Source: UJ101 sp965262705 (GTDB taxonomy: Bacteria; Bacteroidota; Bacteroidia; Flavobacteriales; UJ101). Taken from it: a stretch of 64,000 bases of DNA. Of the stretch, positions 26,583 through 35,128 are shown in pieces (positions within the stretch are counted from its first letter, which is position 1; every line of letters begins with the position of its first letter). Location: positions 310,001 to 374,000 of the forward strand of contig OZ253556.1 in the NCBI GenBank assembly GCA_965262705.1, in the 5' to 3' direction. The position numbers and the translations under genes are program-made. The notes under the pieces were generated by a model. That model searched no databases, was not told where the DNA came from, and worked only from the letters and a program-made list of their open reading frames with translations.

Positions 26583-28046
26583 TCATTTAATATACGTCTC
26601 TAATAAATATTCTATTTCAGGGTCTTTTTCTTTTCGCAGGTATTCTATAGCTTTTTTAGTTGGCGTGATAACATCGGGTAATATTCCATTATCTGATTTT
26701 ATAGTAGAAGTGCCAAAATGTAATTCAGTTATTGGTATTCTTACGACAAGTTTTGTTTTGGGTAATTTATAAAATAAGAACCATCCTGCAAATGCAAAAT
26801 TCTCGTTTCCTCCTGTTTCTGTTCCGATAATTTTACCTCTTTTATGATCTTTAAACAATTTTGTAAAATAGACCGCAGCAGAAAAAGTATGTCCTCCGGT
26901 TATTAAAAATACATTTCCTTTATAATTATCTTTGTCGGGTGGAAAGTTTTCTGATGTTCCTTGTTTTAATCTTTCGTTCCCTATATAGCCATCTTCTGCT
27001 TTATTAAATCTTTGATATAGCCAATTTTCAAGATTAGAAACGTAGTCATCACTCGCTGGATTTTGGTAATTATTTAAGAGATTTTCTTTCTCGATCTTTA
27101 TGGTTTTCGTTCGGTAATTAAACTCGTTTTTGAAGTTTTTATCCATGATAAAAGAAAATAAAATTGCGGCGATATTGGGGTCTCCACCACCATTATCTCT
27201 TATATCTATAATAATATTTTTATACTGCTCTTTATTCACTGTTTTAAAGAATTCACTAAATTTCTTGTACGCATCGGACTCACTTATCATAAAACTATTA
27301 ACTGTAAGAACGCCTATTTTTTTATCTTTAAAATAATGTAAATCAATCTTATCCTGCAATTCTAATTTATTGACCGGTTGTATAGTTAATTTACTTTTTC
27401 TGATAACCTCATAAATATCAATCCCTTTGAGAATTACTTTTTTAGGAGTATTCACAATATTAGATAAATACGTTATCTCAAATTCATGAACGTTATTTTC
27501 AATGAAGATCGAATAATCCATAATAAAATTAAGATAATCTGCTTCTGTCTTACTCATTACATATCCATCTCCATGAATATATTGGTTAAGTGTTTTTAAT
27601 ATTTCTTTTACTGGCTTTTTTTGGATAGATATAATTTCTGTTCCATACGGAAGTGCATCTCCTTTAATGTTTACAAACATTCTTCCATTTCTTAAAACAA
27701 CAGGAATAGGGAAAAAAGCGTGATTATTTTTTAGGTAATTGGTATATTCTTGTTTTATTTTTATAGTACTATAGTTTAAATGGCCATCTCCAAATCTATT
27801 CAGGCATTTCCAAAAATTTTCAAAAGAAGGCTTTTCTTTTAATCTTTTAATTTTTTCCTCCTTTCTCTTATTTTGTTCTTTTTCTGATAGAAATTGATAA
27901 GGATTAGGGTGTTGTTTTTGAATAATATGGTCTAATGTTTTTAAATCGGATAAATAATCTTCTACGGTTAATTTAGTAATACTGAAATCTTGAGCGAAGC
28001 CTATAAGAGATAAAAAAAAGGCTAAAATTGTAAGTTTACGTGTCAT
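26583..28046 (-). CDS. Secreted S41-family peptidase without PDZ domain
   Basis: A 487-residue protein with a signal peptide (ending IGFAQ). The C-terminal half has the S41 fold: 'NIIIDIRDNGGGDPNIA', the nucleophile segment GGHTFSAA and 'KIIGTETGGNENFAF'. Ser and the downstream Lys/Glu positions fit the C-terminal processing peptidase superfamily, but no PDZ domain is visible and the N-terminal 200 residues are family-specific. Such proteins are common in Bacteroidota and mostly uncharacterised. The gene is transcribed alone, with a leader that contains a hairpin. Confidence 0.82.
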   Translation of the reverse strand: MTRKLTILAFFLSLIGFAQDFSITKLTVEDYLSDLKTLDHIIQKQHPNPYQFLSEKEQNKRKEEKIKRLKEKPSFENFWKCLNRFGDGHLNYSTIKIKQEYTNYLKNNHAFFPIPVVLRNGRMFVNIKGDALPYGTEIISIQKKPVKEILKTLNQYIHGDGYVMSKTEADYLNFIMDYSIFIENNVHEFEITYLSNIVNTPKKVILKGIDIYEVIRKSKLTIQPVNKLELQDKIDLHYFKDKKIGVLTVNSFMISESDAYKKFSEFFKTVNKEQYKNIIIDIRDNGGGDPNIAAILFSFIMDKNFKNEFNYRTKTIKIEKENLLNNYQNPASDDYVSNLENWLYQRFNKAEDGYIGNERLKQGTSENFPPDKDNYKGNVFLITGGHTFSAAVYFTKLFKDHKRGKIIGTETGGNENFAFAGWFLFYKLPKTKLVVRIPITELHFGTSTIKSDNGILPDVITPTKKAIEYLRKEKDPEIEYLLETYIK

Positions 28047-28078
28047 TGTTTTTAATTTGATTATAAAAACTAAATAGT

Positions 28079-28128
28079 AAGACCCTTAGTTTTGCATAGG
28101 GTCTTAAATATCCTATGTTGCAAACATA
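28079..28128 (-). promoter_or_regulatory. -7 box and leader hairpin of the S41 peptidase gene
   Basis: On the minus strand TATGTTTG (28128-28121) fits TAnnTTTG. It is followed in the putative leader by an 8-bp stem, AAGACCCT and AGGGTCTT around an 11-nt loop (28105-28079). The leader would be about 70 nt. No U-run follows the stem, so stability or folding control is more likely than termination. Confidence 0.4.
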
Positions 28129-28177
28129 AATAATTTTCGCAAAATATGAAATACAAAAGTATAATAAATTATAAGAT

Positions 28178-28255
28178 CCGTTTAGTTTGTGCTGATTTGC
28201 AGTTCATTTTTATCTTTTGTATTGTATTGGCTAAAGTACTTTTTGCAAAGGTCTC
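28178..28255 (+). repeat. Right-end fragment of the GAGACC miniature element
   Basis: It contains the AGTTTGTGCTGATTTGCAGT module and ends TACTTTTTGCAAAGGTCTC. The left part is missing. It abuts the stop codon side of the ACR3-type transporter gene. Confidence 0.6.
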
Positions 28256-28277
28256 ATTATATCAATTTAGAGGTGTG

Positions 28278-29240
28278 TCAGGAAATACGTTCTATTTGCA
28301 TTTTGGAACGTTCAAAAATCTTAGTTAATACGGTTAAATGGGGGAATTCAATTAACATTCCTATTATTATTGCCATATATACTAAAGGTTGATCTGGAAT
28401 AGCTTTTATAGTAATTCCTAACATTAATGGCGCGTTTCTTGCTGTTGTTGTCATCGCGTATAAAACTCTTAGTTTATATTTAAAATTAAAAATTTTTGAA
28501 ATTTTTTCTGTTATTAAATAATTACTTACAAAAAATATAAATACTGCAACTAAAATCATTAGTGCCCAATAGATATTTTCTGCTATGGTATTTATATTAC
28601 CTGCAAAAATTATAAAAACAAGTACCGCTAATAAACCTTTAATTATGTAATTGTAGCTTTTATTTATTTTTTTATAGTTATCACTCGTAAATATTTTTTT
28701 TGTAATTATATGAATAAATAGTGCAATTAAAAATGGTGCAAAAAACCAATCTATAAGTGTGTTTAATAAACTGTCTATTTGAGTATCAACATAAGTATTT
28801 GCAAAGATTAGAATTAAAATAGGATATAATAGTATTTGTGAAATCATATTTATTGGTAAAATTACAGAACCTGTTGCGGTATCTCCTTTTGCCAGTTTTG
28901 TAAAAGCTAAAAACCAGTCAGTGCATGGAAAAGAGAAATATATAAATAATCCTAAAAGAATAGCAGGTTTATCATGCAATAAGGTATAAGCTATAAGAAA
29001 ACCTAATGTTGGGATAAGTATAAAATTAGTTAACCAAGCAATGCTTATAAATTTAATTTTCTTTCTAACTTGTAAAATGTTTTCAAAAGGTAGTTCTAAA
29101 AAAATAAAAAAGATTAAACACAGGATGGCTGGATCTAAATATTCCCCAAATTTAGTAGCCATGTTAGGGATTGAAAGTCCACATATAGAACCTAAAAATA
29201 TAGCTGAAACTAAAAATATTGTACTACTATATTTTTGCAT
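28278..29240 (-). CDS. ACR3/bile-acid symporter family membrane transporter, probable arsenite exporter
   Basis: A 320-residue protein with about ten hydrophobic segments. The overall layout and the segment 'FSFPCTDWFLAFTKLAKGDTATGSVILPIN' place it in the bile acid:Na+ symporter/ACR3 superfamily; the FPCTDW Cys corresponds to the conserved Cys of ACR3-type arsenite exporters. It is 19 bp downstream of a flavin monooxygenase gene whose product has a Cys-rich tail, which supports a metalloid role. No arsR or arsC is present, so the substrate is an inference. Confidence 0.65.
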   Translation of the reverse strand: MQKYSSTIFLVSAIFLGSICGLSIPNMATKFGEYLDPAILCLIFFIFLELPFENILQVRKKIKFISIAWLTNFILIPTLGFLIAYTLLHDKPAILLGLFIYFSFPCTDWFLAFTKLAKGDTATGSVILPINMISQILLYPILILIFANTYVDTQIDSLLNTLIDWFFAPFLIALFIHIITKKIFTSDNYKKINKSYNYIIKGLLAVLVFIIFAGNINTIAENIYWALMILVAVFIFFVSNYLITEKISKIFNFKYKLRVLYAMTTTARNAPLMLGITIKAIPDQPLVYMAIIIGMLIEFPHLTVLTKIFERSKMQIERIS

Positions 29241-29259
29241 ATTTTATATCTAAAAATAT

Positions 29260-30381
29260 TTAACATGTGCATTCATATTCACAACAACTTAAATCTTCTA
29301 AATAAAAATTATTTAACTTATATTCCTCTAAAATTTCTTTCGTCGTTTCATTTTCTCCAAGTCTTTTAACAATCTCTTGTGCTACAATTGCAAATCTTTG
29401 ACGAAACTTATATATGAAACAAAATATTACTTTTCCATGTCTTACCTGAGGTCCAACTAAAAATATACCTTTTGATTTTGTTGATTCGTCATTATCCGTA
29501 AGTTGTATTACCCCGTCTTCAAAATCAAAAAACTCATCAACTATATTTAGACTGGTTTTAAAACCAGTAGCTAAAAAGGGTTTTGTAAAACTGGTAAATT
29601 TTTCACCATTCTCTGTGATTATAATATAAAAATTATCGTTGCTTTCGATTTTTGTTACTCTCGTATTGGAGATTATTTCTATATTATCTTTTTGAGACAA
29701 ATACCTATCTCTGGTAAAAGGAGATAAAGAATAACTAGAATCACTTTGTATATTACTTAATGGGTCATTAGCATCAATAACTACAACTTTTTTACCATTT
29801 TTTGCAAGTTGATATGCTGCATCAATACCTGATTCATAAGCTCCTATTACAAAATATTTTTCATCTTTAAAATCCATCCAACTCTTTACTTTAGAATTAT
29901 GAATACAGTTATCTGCTCCTGAAAATGGATCATCATTTGGATATTGAAACTCTCCGGCAGCCCAAATCACAAATTTTGTTTTTATTAAACCATCATTTTG
30001 AGTTTTAACTATGTAGCCTTCATCTTCTTTTTTTAAAGATTCAACCTTTACATTTCTCACAACGGGAAGGTTATAATAATCTGCTATATCTTTTAAATAA
30101 TTTGCATACTGTTTGCCTGTTGGATGTTCAGTTTGAAATGAATATGCCGGAGATGTTTCAGGAGTTACCGCATTTAAATCTGGCATCCCAAAAAAGTTAC
30201 CTGTAAATGAGGGAGATATCATTTGCATCTCTGACGGCCACCTGCTAAATGATTCGCCTACAGCGTTTTTTTCTAAGATGCAAAAAGATTTTAATCCCAT
30301 TTTTCTTAATAAAATTCCAATACCTACCCCGGATGCTCCTGCTCCAACTATTACAATATCTAAATTTATTGATGAATTCAT
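29260..30381 (-). CDS. FAD/NAD(P)-dependent monooxygenase-like protein with Cys-rich C-terminal tail
   Basis: About 373 residues from the ATG at 30381; a longer frame up to 30486 reads through non-coding DNA and is not used. GAGASGVGIG is the N-terminal FAD-binding Rossmann motif and FVIGAYESGIDAAYQLAKNG is a second, NAD(P)-type motif. 'FLATGFKT' is the flavin monooxygenase ATG motif. The end reads LSCCEYECTC, four Cys in eight residues. ArsO-type flavoproteins are found with arsenic transporters, and the next gene is an ACR3-like transporter. Metalloid binding by the tail is inference. Confidence 0.7.
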   Translation of the reverse strand: MNSSINLDIVIVGAGASGVGIGILLRKMGLKSFCILEKNAVGESFSRWPSEMQMISPSFTGNFFGMPDLNAVTPETSPAYSFQTEHPTGKQYANYLKDIADYYNLPVVRNVKVESLKKEDEGYIVKTQNDGLIKTKFVIWAAGEFQYPNDDPFSGADNCIHNSKVKSWMDFKDEKYFVIGAYESGIDAAYQLAKNGKKVVVIDANDPLSNIQSDSSYSLSPFTRDRYLSQKDNIEIISNTRVTKIESNDNFYIIITENGEKFTSFTKPFLATGFKTSLNIVDEFFDFEDGVIQLTDNDESTKSKGIFLVGPQVRHGKVIFCFIYKFRQRFAIVAQEIVKRLGENETTKEILEEYKLNNFYLEDLSCCEYECTC

Positions 30382-30613
30382 TTTTATATCACTCGTAACT
30401 TCACATTTCAGTGGGCACTGTCCCTTAAAGTGTATAAGTTTAAAAATAAAGAGATTGTATTTTTTAAACCCTAACCCTGTTTTCAAAAATGGCTAAGAAC
30501 GGATTGAGGATAATTCCCCAATTTCTCACAAGCAAACCCCACTTTTTTGTTGCCTCTCTCAGCGCCAAATATACAGATTTTTTTTTCAGCATCACCGTTG
30601 GAAAAGATAATTT

Positions 30614-30740
30614 GAGACCTTTAGGTCCGCTGACTTGCGACTCGCTTCAAACTGCTTGCTTCCTTACTTAGGCACGTGGTTATTGATCACAATCGAAATA
30701 TGGTTACTGAACCTGTCGAAGTACTCAGCTAACCAAATTC
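30614..30740. repeat. Fragments of GAGACC element and REP-like module
   Basis: GAGACCTTTAGGTCCGCTGA at the left, then TTCAAACTGCTTGCTTCC and CCTGTCGAAGTACTCAGC, which are internal modules of the family. The right end is missing. The rest of the 470-bp gap (30382-30613) holds a GGGCACTGTCCCTTAAAGTG stretch near 30410 that may be an end of another insertion sequence, and nothing else that I recognise. Confidence 0.5.
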
Positions 30741-30822
30741 AAATGTTGAACGCGGATTTAGAATTTAGGAATGGAAGGATAAAAGTCTTAAATTAAAAAT
30801 CAGTTTTTCATTATATTTTTAC

Positions 30823-30830
30823 TAACTTTG
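30823..30830 (+). promoter_or_regulatory. -7 promoter box of the tail-specific protease gene
   Basis: TAACTTTG fits TAnnTTTG, 22 bp before the ATG. The -33 region is T-rich without a clear TTG. Confidence 0.5.
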
Positions 30831-30852
30831 TATCTAATTTTTTTATAAAAGT

Positions 30853-32964
30853 ATGAAATTTAAGACCATAAGTCTGGCAGTTATATCATTAGTAACTACC
30901 TCTTTAATCGTTTTCAGTTTTTCGAGATTAAATAATGACAGCGATACAGATAAAGAGCAAAAAACCATTTTAAAAAATGTTCGCCGCCTTTTAACCTTTA
31001 AACATTTTCAGCCAAAACCATTAGACGATAAATTTTCAGCCGAAGTTTTTGATTATTATTTGGAAAAAATAGACCCTTACAAGCAATATTTAACCCGGGA
31101 AGATTATACGCAAATGGTCAAAAGCCGCTTAAAAATAGATGATTATATTAAAAACCCGGACCTCTCTTTTTATCATTCCTCAATTGATACTTTACAGAAT
31201 CGAATAAAATATGTTAAAGATCACTTTCAGGAATTATTAAAAAAGCCTTTTGATTTTAATAAACAAGATAGTATTAATTTAGATGAGAAAAAATATCAAT
31301 ATGCCAAGGATAAAAAAGACCTTTTAAAAAAATGGTATAAATTGATTAAATTTAGGGCTTTAAATGAAATAATAGCGCTGCAAGAAGAGCAAAAAAAGAA
31401 AAAAGAAGCAAAAGACTCAACTTATAAAGAAAAATCATTTGAGGAAATTTCAAAAGAAGCTCAAGAAAAAGTAAAAGATGATTTTAAAGATCTTTTTCGC
31501 CGGCTTTTGAATCAGAGTGAAAAAGACAGATTTACCACCTATGTTAACGCGTATGCACAATCGTTTGATCCGCATACCGACTACTTTTCACCGAAAGTTA
31601 AAGAAGAATTTGATTTTAGTATTTCTGGAAAGATGGAGGGAATTGGGGCAGTGATTAAAAACACCAAAGGGACATCAATTATCGACCGAATCCTTACAGG
31701 CAGCCCTTGTTGGAAGCAAGGCGAATTAGAAGTAGGTGATAAAATATTAAAAGTAGCACAGCAGGGAAAGCCGCCGGTTAGTATACTTGGAATGAATTTA
31801 GATGATGCTATTCGTTTAATTAGAGGCAAAAAAGGCACTACCGTTATTTTATCGGTTGAAAAACAAAATGGAAGCAAAAAAGATATTCCAATTGTTCGTG
31901 ATGTAATAGAAAATGATGCAATTTATGCCAAATCAGCAATCATTACAGATAAAAATAACATCAAATACGGTCTGATTAGTTTACCGGAGTTTTATTTTGA
32001 CCCGAACAATCCTAAGGGGAAAAATGCAGGAACCGATTTTGAAAAAGAATTGTTAGCATTAAAATCCGATGGAGTAAAAGGGATCGTTATTGACCTGAGA
32101 AATAATGGTGGTGGGTCCTTAGAAACAGTGGTTAATATAGCAGGGATGTTTATTGATAAAGGACCGATAGTACAAGTAGAAACACAAGCCAGAAACATAA
32201 AAGTTTTAAAAGATTATAACCCTAAAATCCAATGGGAAGGGGCAGTTGTAATCTTGGTAAATGAATTATCTGCTTCAGCATCCGAAATATTAGCCGCTGC
32301 ACTTCAAGATTATGGAAGAGCCGTAATTATAGGAAGCAAGCAGACTTTTGGTAAAGGAACCGTACAGACTTTTTATCCGGTTAACTTTCTTGCGATTTCA
32401 AAAGATTTAGGCTCACTTAAATTAACCATTCAAAAGTTTTATCGCATTAATGGCGGGGCAACCCAGTTAAGGGGCGTATCTTCAGATATTGTATTATCAA
32501 GTAAACTCTCTAATAATGTGGGCGAACGAGAGTATGACCATCCATTAAATTACGATAGCATAACGCCGGCAAAGTATGAAAAATGCAATTTTTATAATAT
32601 TGATTTGAAAAAAATCGTAGAAAAAAGTGCTAATCGAATGGAAAAGGATAGTATTTTCAATTATTTAAATGAGGGAAATAAATGGTTTAAAAAGCTCAAG
32701 GAAGAGAATGTTGTGAGTTTAAATTTTTCTGAATACAAAAAAAAGCAGGAACAGAAAAAAATAAAAGCCAAGTATTTTGATTCTATTTTTGACAATTATA
32801 AAAATCATCTGAAAATTTTCTCGCCAACCTATGAAGCCAAACTCATCAAAACAGATACAATTTTGAGTATAAAACGCAAAAAGTGGCATGAAAATGAAAA
32901 AAAAGATATTCAGCTAAAGGAAGCTATAAGCGTGCTAAACGATATAAATAAACTAAAAAATTGA
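30853..32964 (+). CDS. prc: Tail-specific (C-terminal processing) protease
   Basis: A 703-residue periplasmic S41 protease. An N-terminal signal/anchor is followed by a long helical region, a PDZ domain around 'GKMEGIGAVIKNTKGTSIIDRILTGSPCWKQGELEVGDKIL', the S41 core 'GIVIDLRNNGGGSLETV', the nucleophile in NELSASASEI and the catalytic Lys in GSKQTFGKGTVQTF. The C-terminal DUF3340-type extension is present. Length matches Prc. The stop codon TGA is formed at the junction with a GAGACTGTTG element fragment. Confidence 0.93.
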   Translation: MKFKTISLAVISLVTTSLIVFSFSRLNNDSDTDKEQKTILKNVRRLLTFKHFQPKPLDDKFSAEVFDYYLEKIDPYKQYLTREDYTQMVKSRLKIDDYIKNPDLSFYHSSIDTLQNRIKYVKDHFQELLKKPFDFNKQDSINLDEKKYQYAKDKKDLLKKWYKLIKFRALNEIIALQEEQKKKKEAKDSTYKEKSFEEISKEAQEKVKDDFKDLFRRLLNQSEKDRFTTYVNAYAQSFDPHTDYFSPKVKEEFDFSISGKMEGIGAVIKNTKGTSIIDRILTGSPCWKQGELEVGDKILKVAQQGKPPVSILGMNLDDAIRLIRGKKGTTVILSVEKQNGSKKDIPIVRDVIENDAIYAKSAIITDKNNIKYGLISLPEFYFDPNNPKGKNAGTDFEKELLALKSDGVKGIVIDLRNNGGGSLETVVNIAGMFIDKGPIVQVETQARNIKVLKDYNPKIQWEGAVVILVNELSASASEILAAALQDYGRAVIIGSKQTFGKGTVQTFYPVNFLAISKDLGSLKLTIQKFYRINGGATQLRGVSSDIVLSSKLSNNVGEREYDHPLNYDSITPAKYEKCNFYNIDLKKIVEKSANRMEKDSIFNYLNEGNKWFKKLKEENVVSLNFSEYKKKQEQKKIKAKYFDSIFDNYKNHLKIFSPTYEAKLIKTDTILSIKRKKWHENEKKDIQLKEAISVLNDINKLKN

Positions 32965-33000
32965 GACTGTTGTAGAATACATAAAAATATGATAAATATT
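32963..33000 (+). repeat. Left-end fragment of the GAGACC element overlapping the prc stop codon
   Basis: GAGACTGTTGTAGAATACAT matches the left end of the plus-oriented copies (GAGACCGTTGCAGAACACAT). The preceding T plus GA gives the prc stop. The rest of the element is absent. Confidence 0.6.
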
Positions 33001-33013
33001 AATTTTTAATTTT

Positions 33014-34057
33014 TTGATTAAAGTCCTCAATCCTAAATACTACTCAGTTTTAAGCGTTATAGCGATTTTTATTATCTCTATTATAGGAATCCTTTCAGCA
33101 TTTGGATATTGTATCGCTCCCGATTCTACCGAAAATGCCAATCAAATGCACATTACTCTACCCAATAAGCCCATGGGCTATCGCGTTGATTTTATACAAA
33201 TTCCTATCCCAGATACGCCCCGTAAAACATTACTAAGCAGTGCTTTTACAGGTAAAAAAATACATTATGAAGAAATCCCAATCACTAATTTTACCATAAA
33301 AAATAACTTAATAAAAAGCTATACCACTTTTTTAGGAGAACAAAAAAAAATAGAGAAAAAATTATCTCGAGAGGCCATAAAACATAAAACTTTTTACCTT
33401 GGTACTGACAAGTATGGACGTGATTTCCTTTCCAGGATTATCGTGGGCGCCCGAATCTCTTTTTTTGCAGGGTTTATGGCAGTTTTCATTTCACTTCTGA
33501 TAGGTGTTCCACTAGGTGCAATAGCCGGTTATTTTGGAGGAAAAGCAGATAATTTTATTATGTGGATTATCAATATTATTTGGTCAATTCCTACCCTACT
33601 CTTTGTTATTGCACTGACATTAGCTTTAGGGAAAGGTTTTTTTCAGGTATTTATTGCCATAGGATGTACCATGTGGGTAGAAGTAGCGAGAATTACACGC
33701 GGGCAGTTTATATCGCTTCGGCAAAAAGAATTTGTAGAAGCTACCCGTGCCATAGGTTTATCAAACTTTCGGATTATTTTTAATCACATCATGCCTAATG
33801 CCTGGGGACCTGTCATCGTCGTTTCAGCGGCTAATTTTGCTGCCGCTATCCTTATTGAAAGCGGCTTGAGTTTTCTTGGGATTGGTGCACAGCCACCCAC
33901 CCCCTCCTGGGGAAGCACCATCAAGGAACATTATTCACAAATTATTTTAGGAAATGCTCATCTTGCAATTGTCCCCGGACTTTGTATTATGCTGCTGGTT
34001 CTGTCCTTTATGATTTTGGGAAACAGGCTTCGTGATAAGCTAGACTCAAGAAATTAA
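33014..34057 (+). CDS. OppC/DppC-like ABC transporter permease
   Basis: A 347-residue inner-membrane permease. One helix near the N terminus, a periplasmic stretch of about 90 residues, then five helices. The permease signature 'EFVEATRAIGLSNFRIIFNHIMPNAWGPVIV' is the EAA loop that contacts the ATPase. It resembles the second permease of dipeptide/oligopeptide importers. The start is TTG at 33014: an in-frame stop lies 21 bp upstream and the next ATG would remove the first helix. No ATPase, binding protein or partner permease is adjacent, as is common for this gene in Bacteroidota. Confidence 0.85.
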   Translation: MIKVLNPKYYSVLSVIAIFIISIIGILSAFGYCIAPDSTENANQMHITLPNKPMGYRVDFIQIPIPDTPRKTLLSSAFTGKKIHYEEIPITNFTIKNNLIKSYTTFLGEQKKIEKKLSREAIKHKTFYLGTDKYGRDFLSRIIVGARISFFAGFMAVFISLLIGVPLGAIAGYFGGKADNFIMWIINIIWSIPTLLFVIALTLALGKGFFQVFIAIGCTMWVEVARITRGQFISLRQKEFVEATRAIGLSNFRIIFNHIMPNAWGPVIVVSAANFAAAILIESGLSFLGIGAQPPTPSWGSTIKEHYSQIILGNAHLAIVPGLCIMLLVLSFMILGNRLRDKLDSRN

Positions 34058-34101
34058 TTATTAATCTTTGTAACAAAAAGTATAAAAAATTTAGAAAGTA
34101 T

Positions 34102-34218
34102 GAGACCGTTGCAAAAAGCGCTTTAACAACTGTCCCTAAAAGTCTGAACCCATAAATCTAATAACAGAAAAAATTAAAGAGGAAGTAATAAAAAAATTAT
34201 ACCTTTGCCCTCGGTCTC
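34102..34218. mobile_element. GAGACC miniature element, short copy (117 bp) covering the DUF177 promoter
   Basis: Left end GAGACCGTTGCAAAAAGCGC, right end only CGGTCTC. The interior differs from the standard modules (ACTGTCCCTAAAAGTC, TTAAAGAGGAAGTAA). It is either an eroded copy or a chimera. The TACCTTTG promoter box of the next gene lies inside it. Confidence 0.5.
34200..34207 (+). promoter_or_regulatory. -7 promoter box of the DUF177-rpmF genes
   Basis: TACCTTTG fits TAnnTTTG and is 19 bp before the start codon. It lies between the two ends of an element copy. Confidence 0.55.
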
Positions 34219-34226
34219 ATAATAAA

Positions 34227-34766
34227 ATGGACAAACTAAAAGCATACAATATAAATTTCTCTGGATTAAAAAATGGCGTTCATCATTTTCATTTCAATAT
34301 TGACCAAACATTCTTTAATCTTTTTGAATTTGAGCAAGATTTTAAATATCCATCGCTAAAAGTTTGTCTAAAACTTGAAAAAAAAGAAACAATATTGCAA
34401 TTTTATTGTTATGTAAAAGGCTTTATAAGTTTCCATTGCGATATTACGTATGAAATATTTGAACACCCTTTAGTGTTTCATTTACAAAGGGTAGTGAAAT
34501 TTGGAGAGCGGTATATAGATGAAGGAGATAATCTGGTCATTATTCCTTATAATATAAATACCATAAATGTTGCGCAATGGATTTATGAACATTTCATACT
34601 TTCGCTCCCTATGAAGAGAATACATCCGAAAGTATCTGACGGAGAAATGAATGCAACAATGTTCTATAAGTTAGATCAAACGAATACTAAAAAGGACAGT
34701 CGAACAAAAAAAGATCAAAAAACCGATCCAAGATGGAATAAACTAACAGGATTATTAAATAATTAA
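34227..34766 (+). CDS. DUF177 (YceD-type) protein
   Basis: A 179-residue cytosolic protein of the DUF177 family, whose gene is next to rpmF in very many bacteria; in other organisms the family is linked to 23S rRNA/ribosome assembly. The usual CYVKGFISFHCDITYE segment has lost part of the Cys pattern (one C before, one after GFISFH), and the terminal region 'DPRWNKLTGLLNN' is the typical family end. rpmF starts 11 bp after its stop. Confidence 0.88.
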   Translation: MDKLKAYNINFSGLKNGVHHFHFNIDQTFFNLFEFEQDFKYPSLKVCLKLEKKETILQFYCYVKGFISFHCDITYEIFEHPLVFHLQRVVKFGERYIDEGDNLVIIPYNINTINVAQWIYEHFILSLPMKRIHPKVSDGEMNATMFYKLDQTNTKKDSRTKKDQKTDPRWNKLTGLLNN

Positions 34767-34777
34767 CATATAATAAA

Positions 34778-34978
34778 ATGGCACATCCTAAACGAAAAAC
34801 ATCCAAAACCAGGAGAGATAAAAGAAGAACTCATTACAAGGCAACTATACCGACTTTATCCATTTGTAAAAAAACAGGAGAAACTCATATCAGGCATCGC
34901 GCGCATTGGCATGAGGGAAAACTCTACTATCGAGGAAAAGTAGTATTAGAAAAAAATATTGCTGAAACTGAAGATTAA
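34778..34978 (+). CDS. rpmF: 50S ribosomal protein L32
   Basis: A 66-residue basic protein. MAHPKRKTSKTRRDKRRTHY is the characteristic L32 start, and ICKKTGETHIRHRAHW follows. The single Cys suggests the zinc-free (C-minus) form. It lies in the conserved DUF177-rpmF-fabH order. Confidence 0.96.
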   Translation: MAHPKRKTSKTRRDKRRTHYKATIPTLSICKKTGETHIRHRAHWHEGKLYYRGKVVLEKNIAETED

Positions 34979-35128
34979 AAAAATCAAAAACTGCAAGCTA
35001 TCACTTTTTAAATATAAGATAGAACCCTACATTATTCATATATGCTATCAAAAAAAATAATTATACAATTACAGCAACTCTAATTACCTTTTCTATTAGT
35101 TGCTTTTTACCATGAGTAATTATAAAAG

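Noticed and set aside
30382..30486. N-terminal extension of the flavin monooxygenase
   Set aside because: The FAD-binding fold begins just after the ATG at 30381; the upstream 35 codons look like read-through of intergenic DNA.
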